64,000 nt of DNA from Ornithinimicrobium sp. F0845 (GCF_023015765.1 NZ_JALKAL010000001.1:109478-173477); one strand, 5' to 3'. Shown: positions 38,328 through 47,036, counted from the first letter of the stretch. Numbers and translations: made by a program. Notes: generated from the sequence alone by a model not told the origin.

Positions 38328-40640
38328 TTGTTTGCTCGCAACGGTGCGCGCGGAGGCGCAGCATTACTCGCCGGAGCGTTGGTGCTCACGCCCATCGCGG
38401 CCAGCGCCTGGCCCGGCAACCCTGATGAAGCGGTCGTGGTGTCGGCTACGGATCAATCCGAGGCTACGACGCACGTGTCCCCAACGGCCGATGGTGGCAA
38501 CTGGATCGCCTGGGTGGCTCACAGCGGTACAGGCGAGAGCAGAGTCTTCCTGCAGCGCCAGGGCCCGGATGGGGAGGTGCAGTTCGAGGCGCCCATCGAG
38601 GTGGACATGCGCGCTGAGGCCTCCAGTCAGAACTTCGACCTGAAGACCACGCCGGACGGGGACGCGCTCCTGGCCTTCCGGCGCGTCGCCGAACTGAACG
38701 GCCAGGCAGAGGTCGGGGTCGCGCGTTACCGCTTCGACGGCACTGAGGTGTGGTCGACCCGGACCATCTCGCAGGCCTCCGGGTTCGTCGGTGCCCCCAG
38801 GGTGGCGCCGGGGCCTGACGGCGGTGCCGTGGTCACCTGGATGGAGGAGTCCGAGGTGTTCACCCAGCGTTTGGACGGCTTCGGTCAGCCCGTCTGGCCA
38901 GAGCCGATGCCGCTGGCGGCCCCCGAGCCGGTCTATGCCACCGACATCATCTCCGACGACGACGGCTACACCGTGGTCTACACCCAGCTGATCCGCCTCG
39001 CCCACGGCTACACGCAGCGCTACACCTGGGACGGCGAGCCGCAGTGGGGTGAGTCCGAGCTGGTTGAGCTGTACAAGCCGGACTTCGGCGTGGTCTCCAC
39101 GGGGTTCCGGCCCAAGCTGACACCGGACGGTGAGGGCGGTGCCGGCTACGTCTGGCAGGCCACCATCGGCACCCAGTTCAACGTGCTCGCCCAGCACATC
39201 ACGGCCGATGGCGAGAAGCAGTTCGCGGAGGACGGGCTCAGCCCGGTGGCCGCGGTGCAGACCGACCAGGGTGATCCGGTGGGCTACTTTGACCAAGAGG
39301 CCGGCGACCTGGTGGTGGGGTGGACCGAGCGGGTGAATGGCGCCGTCCCCGACTACCGGGTCCACGGCCAACGGATCGCTCCCGACGGGTCACTGCTGTG
39401 GGGCGACCAGGGTGTGGTGCTCCGTCCTGAGTCCGACGAGCAGCCCGCAATGGCTGGGGTGCTGCCGGTGTCGACAGGCACCATGTTCGCCTGGACGAGC
39501 ACCATCTACGGCAGCGTGCGCGACCATATGGACGGAGCGATCGTCGACCCCAGCGGTGAGCTGACCGGGTTCGCCGTGGCCACCGACGACTCGGTGTCCC
39601 GGACCTATCTGACGTCGACCGTCACCAATGACGGTGACGCAGTGATCGCCTGGGCTGAGGACGAGTTGGACGGCCAGACTGACATCATGGCCAACCACGT
39701 CAACCCCGACGGCACCCTGACCGACTACATCACCGAGACACACCCGTGGGTCAACAGGGTCACCGGTGTCGACCGTTACGGCACTGCGGCGCAGCTGGCC
39801 TCGGAGTACTTCCAGCCCGGCGGCACCGTCTATGTTGCGTCCGGTTCCGTCTTCCCTGACGCGCTGGCGGCCGGGGCCCTGGCGGGTCAGCAGCAGGCCC
39901 CGGTGCTGCTCACCGCCGCCGAGCGCCTCCCGCTGGACACCCGCGAGGCGCTGGAGGCGCTGGCGCCCAGCGAGATCGTGCTCCTGGGTGGGTCGGTGGC
40001 AGTGTCCGACGAGGTCGCGGCCGAGCTGGCCGCCTACGGCGAGGTCACCCGCATCGCCGGTCCGGACCGCTGGGGCACCTCTGCGCTGATCGCTGAGGAG
40101 TTCGGCACCGCCGAGACGGTGTTTGTCGCCGTCGGCACGGAGTATGCCGATGCGCTGGCCGCTGTGCCCGCTGCAGGCACCGCGGATGCGCCGGTGATCC
40201 TGACCCATGGCGACCACCTCTCGCAGGCGGCGGCCGGAGCTATCGAGCGCCTCGGCGCCACCCAGTTTGTCGTGGTCGGCGGCGAGGGCGCGGTCAGCTC
40301 CGCGGTCGAGACGGAACTCGAGCAGCTCGGCACGGTCACCCGGGTGTCTGGCCTGGACCGCTACGCCACCGCGGAGCAACTGGCCCGGACCTACTTCGAG
40401 GGGCCGGTCGCCAACGCACTGGTCACCTCCGGGCAGAACTACCCGGACGCACTGGCTGCCGGCCCGGTCGGTGTCATCGGACAGCGCCCGGTGCTGCTGA
40501 CCCGCGCCGACGGAGTGCCCGTTGTCGTGCGTGACGTCGTGCGCGACCTGCAGATCCGCAGCCTGACCATCAGCGGCGGCGAAAATGCGGTGTCCACAGG
40601 TGTCGAGCAGTCCCTGGCCGACATCGTGCTGACGCCATAA
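38328..40640 (+). CDS. Secreted protein with cell-wall-binding repeats 2
   Basis: This 770-residue exported protein has a signal peptide (GARGGAALLAGALVLTPIAASA). A large N-terminal region of beta-propeller-like repeats follows (for example RYRFDGTEVWSTRTI, QHITADGEKQFAEDG). Three cell-wall-binding repeat 2 modules cover residues about 478-770, each opening like RVTGVDRYGTAAQLAS, RIAGPDRWGTSALIAE and RVSGLDRYATAEQLAR. These repeats anchor surface proteins in Gram-positive envelopes. The start is TTG at 38328, with GGAAGG nine bases upstream; the nearby ATG at 38309 is out of frame. The ligand is unknown. Confidence 0.9.
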   Translation: MFARNGARGGAALLAGALVLTPIAASAWPGNPDEAVVVSATDQSEATTHVSPTADGGNWIAWVAHSGTGESRVFLQRQGPDGEVQFEAPIEVDMRAEASSQNFDLKTTPDGDALLAFRRVAELNGQAEVGVARYRFDGTEVWSTRTISQASGFVGAPRVAPGPDGGAVVTWMEESEVFTQRLDGFGQPVWPEPMPLAAPEPVYATDIISDDDGYTVVYTQLIRLAHGYTQRYTWDGEPQWGESELVELYKPDFGVVSTGFRPKLTPDGEGGAGYVWQATIGTQFNVLAQHITADGEKQFAEDGLSPVAAVQTDQGDPVGYFDQEAGDLVVGWTERVNGAVPDYRVHGQRIAPDGSLLWGDQGVVLRPESDEQPAMAGVLPVSTGTMFAWTSTIYGSVRDHMDGAIVDPSGELTGFAVATDDSVSRTYLTSTVTNDGDAVIAWAEDELDGQTDIMANHVNPDGTLTDYITETHPWVNRVTGVDRYGTAAQLASEYFQPGGTVYVASGSVFPDALAAGALAGQQQAPVLLTAAERLPLDTREALEALAPSEIVLLGGSVAVSDEVAAELAAYGEVTRIAGPDRWGTSALIAEEFGTAETVFVAVGTEYADALAAVPAAGTADAPVILTHGDHLSQAAAGAIERLGATQFVVVGGEGAVSSAVETELEQLGTVTRVSGLDRYATAEQLARTYFEGPVANALVTSGQNYPDALAAGPVGVIGQRPVLLTRADGVPVVVRDVVRDLQIRSLTISGGENAVSTGVEQSLADIVLTP

Positions 40641-40659
40641 TCCGAGCAGACCCCAGCTA

Positions 40660-40694
40660 TCAGGCGTGACCTGGCCCGGCCAGGTCACGCCTGA
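40660..40694 (+). terminator. Strong hairpin terminator of the cell-wall-binding gene
   Basis: TCAGGCGTGACCTGGCC (40660-40676) and its exact complement GGCCAGGTCACGCCTGA (40678-40694) form a near-perfect palindrome 20 bases after the stop codon. There is no T-run, but the stem is the strongest in the region. Confidence 0.75.
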
Positions 40695-40748
40695 TGGTCA
40701 TGCCAGAGGCGAGCCGTGGGCAGCGCAGCACGTCGTCGGGGCGCACCT

Positions 40749-40882
40749 GGGGGACGTGACACTGGTGCGTCGTGTGCCCCGGAGTTCGAGCTGGTGCGTC
40801 GTGTGCCCCGGAGTTCGAGCTGGTGCGTCGTGTGCCCCGGAGTAGACACTGGCGCGTCGCGCACACCCATGTCACGTCCCCC
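40749..40882. repeat. Tandem 29-base repeats inside 12-base inverted repeats
   Basis: GGGGGACGTGAC (40749-40760) and GTCACGTCCCCC (40871-40882) are perfect inverted repeats. Between them a 29-base unit starting CTGGTGCGTCGTGTGCCCCG occurs at 40762, 40791 and 40820 (the last with a changed end), followed by a degenerate partial copy at 40849. The block fills the spacer between the cell-wall-binding gene and arsR; together with the terminator it accounts for the 258 bases without a gene. It looks like a small repetitive element; no transposase is present. Confidence 0.7.
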
Positions 40883-40898
40883 CGGTGCGGGCCCTGAT

Positions 40899-41240
40899 CT
40901 AGTGAACGGCCAGGAGTGCGGAGAGGGTGCCGAGGGCTTCGGGCTGGATCCAGTAGTAGACGTAGGTGCCTCGGCGTTCGCTGTCCACGAGACCCGCGTC
41001 CCGCAGCGTCTTGAGGTGGTGCGAGATGGTGCCCGAGGAGAGGTCGAAGGCCGGGGTGATCTCACACACGCAGAGCTCTGGCTGCGCGGCGATCATCGCC
41101 GCCATCCGCAGCCGGACCGGGTCACCGAGCGCCTTGAACATCCGGGCGAGCCGCTCGGCGTCCTCGGCCGTGACCGGCGAGGTGGCCAGACCGCAACAGG
41201 TCGCGCCGGCGGCGCGGGCAGAGGGGACGACAGCCGTCAT
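40899..41240 (-). CDS. arsR: ArsR-family arsenic-responsive repressor
   Basis: This 113-residue winged-helix repressor releases DNA when it binds arsenite or antimonite. The helix-turn-helix reads FDLSSGTISHHLKTLRDAGLV. Just before it, ELCVCEI supplies Cys57 and Cys59, the E. coli-type As(III) site in helix alpha-3. A further Cys15-Cys16 pair sits at the N-terminus, as in other actinobacterial ArsR. It is divergent from arsM-arsC with a dyad operator between them. Confidence 0.92.
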   Translation of the reverse strand: MTAVVPSARAAGATCCGLATSPVTAEDAERLARMFKALGDPVRLRMAAMIAAQPELCVCEITPAFDLSSGTISHHLKTLRDAGLVDSERRGTYVYYWIQPEALGTLSALLAVH

Positions 41241-41252
41241 GACGTCTATCTT

Positions 41253-41310
41253 GACAGATATCGAATCAATGCGCCACAGTAGGTCCTACCAACTTGATTC
41301 GATGTTTGTC
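41253..41310. promoter_or_regulatory. ArsR operator pair in the arsR-arsM spacer
   Basis: ATCGAATCAA (41260-41269) is perfectly inverted as TTGATTCGAT (41294-41303). The symmetry continues outward after three bases with GACA (41253-41256) and TGTC (41307-41310). Each half looks like one ArsR dyad with TTGA/TCAA ends, so two sites face the two divergent genes. Confidence 0.75.
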
Positions 41311-41326
41311 GAGATAAGGATGTCAG

Positions 41327-42211
41327 ATGAGCGATCTGAGGCACAGCGACGACCAGGTGCGACAGGTGGTCCGGGAAAGGTATGCCACCGCGGCACGCTG
41401 GTCCCAGACGGCTGGAGGCTCGGGATGCTGCGGAGGGTCGTCCTGCTGCGGCATCGACGGCGGTGCGAGGGGGCACGACCCGGTGACCACCGGCAACTAC
41501 GACGCCGCAGACACCCCGTTCACCGAGGCGCTGGCTGCCTCGCTGGGGTGCGGCAACCCGACCGCTCTGGCCGACCTGCGACCGGGTGAGGACGTGCTCG
41601 ATCTTGGGTCCGGCGGCGGACTGGACGTGCTGCTCTCGGCACGTCGCGTCGGGCCGGCAGGCACGGCATACGGGCTGGATATGACCCCGGAGATGCTTGA
41701 CCTGGCAGAGCGCAACCGGGCAGAGGCTGGTGTGGAGAACGCCCGGTTCCTGCGCGGCACGATCGAGGACCTCCCGCTGCCCGATGAGTCGGTCGACGTG
41801 GTCATCTCCAACTGCGTGATCAACCTCAGCCCGGACAAGGATGCCGTGATCCGGGAGTCTTTTCGGGTGCTCCGGCCCGGTGGCCGGTTCGCGGTGTCCG
41901 ACATCGTGCTGCTGCGCGACATCCCGGAGGCGCTCCAGGAGGTCACGGCGTTGTGGACCGGGTGCATCTCCGGCTCCCTGCGTGACGACGACTTCGTCGC
42001 CAAGCTCGGGGCGGCCGGGTTCGAGGACGCCGCGGTCGAGGTGACCCGACAGTACGCACGGGCCGACCTGGAAGGTCTCGCCGAGGAGTTGACCGACGAG
42101 CAGCTCCCGCAGGGGATGACCCGGGCTGACGCCGTGGACGCCTTGGAGGGCGCGTTCGCCAGCGCGTTTGTCCGGGCGAGGAAGCCAGCGGGAGCGGGCG
42201 TGCGAGCATGA
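41327..42211 (+). CDS. arsM: Arsenite S-adenosylmethionine methyltransferase
   Basis: ArsM methylates As(III) to methylated, often volatile arsenicals. The 294-residue protein has the SAM-binding motif VLDLGSGGGLDVLLSA near residue 90. The conserved arsenic-binding cysteines are in SNCVINL and TGCISGSL, and an N-terminal CCGGSSCC cluster (Cys34/35/40/41) supplies further thiols. It overlaps arsC by four bases and is divergent from arsR, so expression should be arsenite-induced. No arsenite efflux pump is in the window, which suggests methylation is a main local resistance route. Confidence 0.94.
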   Translation: MSDLRHSDDQVRQVVRERYATAARWSQTAGGSGCCGGSSCCGIDGGARGHDPVTTGNYDAADTPFTEALAASLGCGNPTALADLRPGEDVLDLGSGGGLDVLLSARRVGPAGTAYGLDMTPEMLDLAERNRAEAGVENARFLRGTIEDLPLPDESVDVVISNCVINLSPDKDAVIRESFRVLRPGGRFAVSDIVLLRDIPEALQEVTALWTGCISGSLRDDDFVAKLGAAGFEDAAVEVTRQYARADLEGLAEELTDEQLPQGMTRADAVDALEGAFASAFVRARKPAGAGVRA

Positions 42212-42633
42212 GCGACGCCAGCGCCAGCCCCTCCGTGCTGTTCGTCTGTGTCCACAACGCCGGCCGCTCACAGATGGCTGCCGCGCTGACCAAGCACCTG
42301 TCAGGCGGACGGGTTGAGGTGCGGTCCGCCGGGTCAGCCCCCGCCGACACCATCAACCCCGCCGTCACCCAGGTCATGCTTGAGGAGGGGATCGACCTCA
42401 CCGGCGAACGACCCAAGATCCTCACCACCGATGCCGTCCAGACCTCGGACGTCGTCATCACCATGGGCTGCGGGGACGCCTGCCCGATCTTCCCCGGCAA
42501 GCGCTATGAGGACTGGCCCCTGGACGACCCCGCCGGCCGGGGACCGGATGCCGTCCGACCCATCCGTGACGAGATCCGGACCCGGGTCGAGCGTCTCCTC
42601 GCCGATCTGGGCATCACCCCGACCGACTCCTGA
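42208..42633 (+). CDS. arsC: Arsenate reductase, low-molecular-weight phosphatase type
   Basis: ArsC reduces arsenate to arsenite, the substrate for ArsM or efflux. The 141-residue protein has the phosphatase P-loop C-x5-R as Cys14 to Arg20 (VCVHNAGRS). Two more cysteines, Cys88 and Cys92, are in TMGCGDACP, the position of the thiol relay in thioredoxin-coupled enzymes. In actinobacteria the mycothiol-coupled type also occurs, so the reductant is not certain. Translation is coupled to arsM through an ATGA overlap. Confidence 0.92.
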   Translation: MSDASASPSVLFVCVHNAGRSQMAAALTKHLSGGRVEVRSAGSAPADTINPAVTQVMLEEGIDLTGERPKILTTDAVQTSDVVITMGCGDACPIFPGKRYEDWPLDDPAGRGPDAVRPIRDEIRTRVERLLADLGITPTDS

Positions 42634-42710
42634 GGCTGTGCGTGCTGGTGGGACACATGTGACTACTGAGTATCTAGACGCCGCAACGGAATGGGTGGAC
42701 ACTGGCCCGT

Positions 42711-44267
42711 ATGGCTAAGGCAACCAAGCGTGAGAACTGGTCTGGACAGACCGGGTTCCTGCTGGCCGCGATCGGTTCGGCGGTCGGTCTGGGCAACATC
42801 TGGCGGTTCCCCGGAGTGGCCTACGAGAACGGTGGTGGCGCCTTCCTGATCCCCTACCTCGTGGCACTGCTCACCGCGGGCATCCCGATCCTCTTCCTGG
42901 ACTACGCGCTGGGCCACCGATACCAGGGGTCGGCGCCGACGGTGTTCCGCCGGTTGTTCAAGGGCGGCGAGACACTCGGCTGGTTCCAGGTCGCGATCTC
43001 GTTCGTGATCATGTGCTACTACGGTGTGATCCTGGCCTGGGCGGCGAGTTTCACGATTTTCTCGGTGAACGAGGCCTGGGGCGATGACCCGACCGCCTTC
43101 TTCCTCGGCGACTACCTGCAGCTGGCGGACGAGCCGGGCCTGAGCCTCGACGTCGTCGGTGGCCTGCTCCTGCCGCTCTTGATCGTGTGGCTCGCCGTGC
43201 TCTTCGTGATGGTGCTCGGTGTGCAGAACGGCGTGGAGAAGGCCAACAAGTTCTTCCTGCCGCTGCTGGTGGTCCTCTTCGCGATCCTGGTCGTCCGGGC
43301 GCTCTTCCTGGACGGAGCCATGGACGGGCTGAACGCCCTGTTCACCCCCGACTTCGGGCAGTTGACCAACACAGACGTCTGGCTGGCGGCCTACAGCCAG
43401 ATCTTCTTCTCGTTGTCGATCGCCTTCGGCATCATGATCACCTACTCCAGCTACCTCAAGCGCAAGTCCGACCTCACCTCAACCGGTTTGGTCGCCGGCT
43501 TCGCCAACTCCTCGTTCGAGATCCTGGCCGGCATCGGCGTCTTCGCGACGCTGGGCTTCATGGCGGTCTCCAGCGGCGTGGGCGTTAACGAGCTGGAGGG
43601 CATCACCGGCCCGATCCTGAGTTTCGTGACCTTCCCACAGATCATCTCGATGATGCCAGGCGGCCCGATCTTCGGAGTGCTGTTCTTCGGGTCCCTCGTG
43701 CTGGCCGGCTTTACCTCCATGGTCTCAATCGCCCAGGTCGTGGTCGCTGCAGTTCAGGAGAAGTTCCCGATCGGGCGGGCCGCAGCCTCCGCGCTGGTCG
43801 TGGCCGTGTGCGGCACCATCTCGATCCTTTTGTTCGCCACGACGACCGGGCTCTACACCCTCGACACCGTCGACAAGTACATCAACGAGATCGGCATCAT
43901 CACCTCGGCCATCCTGATGACCCTGATCGTCGCGTGGGGTGTGCGCAAGCTGCCCGCGCTGCGGGCTCACCTGAACCGGGTCTCCGCCTTCCAGGTGGGT
44001 GTGTGGTGGCACTGGCTCATCGCCGTCGTGGTGCCTGTGATGCTTCTCATCATGCTGGGCTCCACCGGCTACTCGTTGCTGATCGACGGTTACGAGGGCT
44101 ACCCGACGTGGTACCTCAACCTGATGGGCTGGGGCGCGGTCGGCTTCGCGATCCTGTTCGCCATCGTGTTCACCGTGATGCCTGGGCGCCAGGACCGTGC
44201 GGCCGAGGACGAGGCGTTCGACCCGGACGATCTCACCGACGAGGATGAACTGGAGGAGGTCCGATGA
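42711..44267 (+). CDS. NSS-family sodium-dependent amino acid transporter (MetP-like)
   Basis: This 518-residue sodium symporter belongs to the neurotransmitter:sodium symporter family. The first membrane segment reads GFLLAAIGSAVGLGNIWRFPGVAYENGGGAFLIPYL, the family's substrate and sodium-binding signature, and about twelve membrane helices follow. The ATG at 42711 is followed by a lysine-rich start (MAKATKREN). The gene overlaps the small subunit gene by four bases. The same pair in Corynebacterium (MetP/MetS) imports methionine and alanine, so these are the likely substrates. Confidence 0.93.
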   Translation: MAKATKRENWSGQTGFLLAAIGSAVGLGNIWRFPGVAYENGGGAFLIPYLVALLTAGIPILFLDYALGHRYQGSAPTVFRRLFKGGETLGWFQVAISFVIMCYYGVILAWAASFTIFSVNEAWGDDPTAFFLGDYLQLADEPGLSLDVVGGLLLPLLIVWLAVLFVMVLGVQNGVEKANKFFLPLLVVLFAILVVRALFLDGAMDGLNALFTPDFGQLTNTDVWLAAYSQIFFSLSIAFGIMITYSSYLKRKSDLTSTGLVAGFANSSFEILAGIGVFATLGFMAVSSGVGVNELEGITGPILSFVTFPQIISMMPGGPIFGVLFFGSLVLAGFTSMVSIAQVVVAAVQEKFPIGRAAASALVVAVCGTISILLFATTTGLYTLDTVDKYINEIGIITSAILMTLIVAWGVRKLPALRAHLNRVSAFQVGVWWHWLIAVVVPVMLLIMLGSTGYSLLIDGYEGYPTWYLNLMGWGAVGFAILFAIVFTVMPGRQDRAAEDEAFDPDDLTDEDELEEVR

Positions 44268-44419
44268 CCGGCACCGCTATCGCCTTCCTGCTGCTGGCGA
44301 TCATCGTGCTCTGGGGCGGGCTGGCCCTGGCGGTGATGTACTACGTGCGCTCCGGGGCGGCCGGCGGCCAGCCGCGCCGGGACCGGGAAGGCCACGTCAC
44401 CTGGCCGCGCGACACCTGA
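44264..44419 (+). CDS. MetS-like NSS transporter small subunit
   Basis: This 51-residue single-span membrane protein (AIAFLLLAIIVLWGGLALAVMYYVR) is encoded directly after the NSS transporter with an ATGA overlap and GGAGGAGG as ribosome binding site. The short IxxLWGGLxxA helix followed by a basic tail is the pattern of the methionine/alanine-importer small subunit family, which is required for activity of the large subunit in Corynebacterium. Confidence 0.85.
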   Translation: MTGTAIAFLLLAIIVLWGGLALAVMYYVRSGAAGGQPRRDREGHVTWPRDT

Positions 44420-44432
44420 GCGCGGGCACAAC

Positions 44433-44519
44433 TCACGGCAGGGCCGGAGCCTTCAGCGGACTGAGGGCAGACTTCAGGCCGGTGAAGCCGTCGACGTTGT
44501 GCGTCACCAACGGCAGACA
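44433..44519 (-). pseudogene. C-terminal remnant of a PIN-domain (VapC-like) toxin
   Basis: The minus strand encodes LPLVTHNVDGFTGLKSALSP near a stop codon, the usual C-terminal strand and helix of PIN toxins (THNxxDF). The preceding codons do not continue the domain, and no antitoxin is attached. It is therefore a short relic. It lies beside a decayed Uma2 gene, marking a degraded accessory segment. Confidence 0.5.
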
Positions 44520-44644
44520 TCGAGGATGTCTGGGTGCGCTGGCGTCGGCGCACCTGCTGCGCGCGTGATGACTCAGTATGGCGAGGCGCAGGCAGGTGCA
44601 TGCGTGGCGGTCCACGGGGGGCGGCGGATCGGCCTCGCCGTGAG

Positions 44645-45194
44645 TCAGGCACGCGTGAGCTCTCCTGGCGTGATCTGCAGAGGCCAGGGACGGTCGAGCT
44701 CGGCCGTCGACATCTCGACTGCGGGGCTCACCAGCTCATAGTCGTCAGAGCCGAGCGCCCAGGCGCGCAGGGATGGCTCAGCCGGGTCGATCACCCAGTA
44801 GTTCGGGCACCCAGCCTCCTCCTAGCGCGCTCGTTTAAGGGCTCAGGTCGATGTGGCGGGTGCTGCGGGAGAGCACCTCGACGGCAAGCACCGGAGGCCC
44901 TTCGATGCGCGCCCGTCCGATGCTGATTGCCTCGGCAACGAGGATGTCCGGTTGGACGACGGTGTCCACGGCCAGTCGGATGTCGAGTGGAGCCACGAAC
45001 ACCTCGTGGTCGGCTGGCGCACTGTCGCTCAGCAGCCGCCAGAGTCGGGTGACGATCCGCTGGTGCACGGGCACGGACGAGGGTGTCACGATCAGCGCGC
45101 CGTCGATGAGCTCTTAGCGGTGACCGTCCTCCACATCACGGATCGCCTGGAAGTCCTCGAGGGTCAGTGATCGGCTCGCCGGCAGTGTGGGCAT
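44645..45194 (-). pseudogene. Decayed Uma2-family nuclease gene
   Basis: The translation matches the intact Uma2 (DUF820) protein at 52570-53142 over its whole length: LPASRSLTLEDFQAIRDVEDGHR, then ELIDGALIVTPSSVPVHQRIVTRLW, ILVAEAIS, LAVEVLSRSTRHIDL, and in another frame CPNYWVIDP to LTRA. It is broken by TAA at 45114-45116 where the intact copy has Tyr (GHRYEL), a one-base frameshift after HIDLS, and TAG at 44822-44824 where the intact copy again has Tyr. The product cannot be made. The 170 bases between it and the next gene hold nothing I recognise. Confidence 0.85.
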
Positions 45195-45364
45195 GAGTGC
45201 CGTGGTGCCCTCCCTGTCCCATGATTTCCCGTATGCCGAGTAGCCGGCAGGTGCCTCGGTCGCTGTCCACAGGGGTGGGGCGATGAGCGGCGGGCCATCC
45301 CAGTTGGGGACGTGCATGACGTCCAGGACGTCCGCTGTCTGCCTCCGGTCGTGCCCGCCCACGA

Positions 45365-45820
45365 TCAGTCTCGCCTCGACCACGGGCCGCAGTCACTGGT
45401 CTCGAAGAAGCGGTCACTCTCCTTGATCGTGGCGATCGTCTGCCCGGCGCCGAAGTGGTTGGTGATGATGGAGTCGAACCCGTCACTGCCACTGAGCCGT
45501 GCCCAGTAGCAGCCGTCACCGGCGTCCGCGACGTAGGTACCAGGCTGGATGTCGACCCCCACCTCGTAGATCCCGTCGCCAGAGAAGGCGATCTCGGGCT
45601 CGGGTGGACCGACCGTGACCGTCTCGGTCACGGCCTCGGCCTCGACCGTCACCGTCTCGGCCTCGAGGGTTTCGGTCACGGTGTGGGTCTCGGTGGCCGG
45701 CGTGGCGGTGACGGTCATGGTGGCCTGGGCGGGAGTGGGTGCCGCCGCGGTCGTTGTGACGGTGACGGTCTCGGTGGCCACAGACGTGGTCGGCGGCGCG
45801 CCGTCACCGGAGCCAACCAT
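45365..45820 (-). CDS. Small surface protein with Thr/Val-rich linker
   Basis: This 151-residue frame has a low-complexity TVT/ETVTV linker (residues about 15-75). A compact C-terminal domain follows (GDGIYEVGVDIQPGTYVADAGDGCYWARLSG to SDCGPW) with two cysteines, common in small actinobacterial surface proteins. No start codon precedes the hydrophobic in-frame stretch WKHIVGYGLTAIGCIGLG that lies immediately upstream of the first ATG, so the expected membrane anchor is not encoded from a normal start. A non-standard start or loss of the 5' end is possible. Confidence 0.55.
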   Translation of the reverse strand: MVGSGDGAPPTTSVATETVTVTTTAAAPTPAQATMTVTATPATETHTVTETLEAETVTVEAEAVTETVTVGPPEPEIAFSGDGIYEVGVDIQPGTYVADAGDGCYWARLSGSDGFDSIITNHFGAGQTIATIKESDRFFETSDCGPWSRRD

Positions 45821-46003
45821 GCCCAGGCCGATGCAGCCGATGGCGGTCAGACCATAGCCAACGATGTGCTTCCAGATGGAGGCGATGCGCCGAGGTTGGC
45901 CGTGGGGTCGGAGGGCTCTGAGCGAGGTCCCCTGCGTGATCCGTGACCGTGGTCACCCCGGCACAGGGAGCTGGACCGACGTTACGACGTGTAGAGTACG
46001 TGT

Positions 46004-46216
46004 ATGGCACGGACGCGCACCAACATTGAGATCGAGAACGACTACGTCGAGAGGATCATGGAGCGCTTCGGGGTGCGGACGAAGACCGAGGCGGTCGATC
46101 TGGCGCTCCGTCATCTGGCGGGTGACCCCATGTCCCGTGAGGAAGCTCTGGCGATGCGCGGCGCCCATGCGATCGAGGCACTGCCCGCCGACCGCCCGGC
46201 CCCGGGCGTCGCGTGA
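46004..46216 (+). CDS. vapB: VapB-type antitoxin
   Basis: This 70-residue protein begins MARTRTNIEIENDYVERIMERFGVRTKTEAVDLALRHLAG, a ribbon-helix-helix fold of the VapB group. It binds and neutralises the PIN toxin encoded directly downstream (four-base overlap). The direct repeat ACGTGTA at 45987-45993 and 45998-46004, with TAGAGT between as a -10 only six bases from the ATG, suggests a leaderless, autoregulated promoter. Confidence 0.88.
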   Translation: MARTRTNIEIENDYVERIMERFGVRTKTEAVDLALRHLAGDPMSREEALAMRGAHAIEALPADRPAPGVA

Positions 46217-46626
46217 TCCTGGTCGACAGTTCGGCCTGGGTGGAGTTCGACCGGGCGACGGGCAGTGCCGTCGATCGCACGTTGACGGACCTCATCACCT
46301 CAGACGGGCCTATCGCAGTGACCGAACCGATCGTCATGGAGGTCTGTGCCGGGGCTCGCACCGAGTCCCGAGAGAAGGACCTGAGGCGCCTGCTCGCCCG
46401 CTTCCACCTTGAGCGCTTCGACGCGGCAGCGGACTTCAACGCTGCCGTGACGATCTATCGCGCCTGCCGTAGGGTCGGCGTCACACCTCGTGGTCTCATC
46501 GACAGCCTCATTGCTGCTGTCGCCCTCCGCGGCGGTCATCAGCTCCTTGCTCGGGATCGTGATCTGACGAACGTCGCACGGGTGATGGACCTGCCTCTTC
46601 ACCCTGCCGTGCCGGCACAGCGGTGA
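46213..46626 (+). CDS. vapC: VapC PIN-domain toxin
   Basis: This 137-residue ribonuclease toxin has the PIN acidic residues: Asp5 in ILVDSSAWVEF, the Glu in PIVMEVCAGAR, and the Asp residues in GLIDSLIAAVAL and LARDRDLTNVA. It overlaps vapB by four bases as in typical type II toxin-antitoxin pairs. The RNA target cannot be deduced. All catalytic positions are present, so it should be active. Confidence 0.9.
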   Translation: MILVDSSAWVEFDRATGSAVDRTLTDLITSDGPIAVTEPIVMEVCAGARTESREKDLRRLLARFHLERFDAAADFNAAVTIYRACRRVGVTPRGLIDSLIAAVALRGGHQLLARDRDLTNVARVMDLPLHPAVPAQR

Positions 46627-46633
46627 TCCGTCG

Positions 46634-46900
46634 TCAGCTGCTCAGCCAGGCTCCGAGCGCCCCTGAGCGCAACGAGCGCGCGGAGTCCGCGTCCGCGTCC
46701 TGCATCCCGCCAAGAACTACCGACTGCAGACCGGGCTCGATGGGGCCCGCCGCAGGTTCCACCTCGAGCGTGATGTCGGCCAGGGTCAGCGTCGCGCCCG
46801 CAGGGGTGAGGCAGACGTTCGTGGCGCCGAGTGCGCGGTACACACGAAGAGTGGCGTCAATGTCGGGGCTGCCGACGACCACTGTTGACACCTTCTCCAC
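46634..46900 (-). pseudogene. Truncated VOC/glyoxalase-like fragment
   Basis: The 88-residue frame (VSTVVVGSPDIDATLRVYRALGATNVCLTPAGATLTLADITLEVEP) resembles one half of a glyoxalase/VOC module, with strand-helix-strand pattern, but is too short for the family. The frame upstream soon loses similarity. Lying head to head with a truncated transporter, it is best read as a relic, though a small functional protein is not excluded. Confidence 0.4.
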
Positions 46901-47036
46901 CCCAGGGAGTGGTTGGTGAACTGCAGATAGAGGATCGGCAGGTCGAAGCGGTTGACCGTTGGCAGCGGGCAGTTACACCACCGGCTCGCCGTGGCCTCGC
47001 TCGCGGGGGGGTTGATGGCTCGACCGTGGCACCCTC

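Noticed and set aside
40762..40860. CRISPR-like direct repeats
   Set aside because: The units are contiguous with no spacers between them and no cas genes are present.
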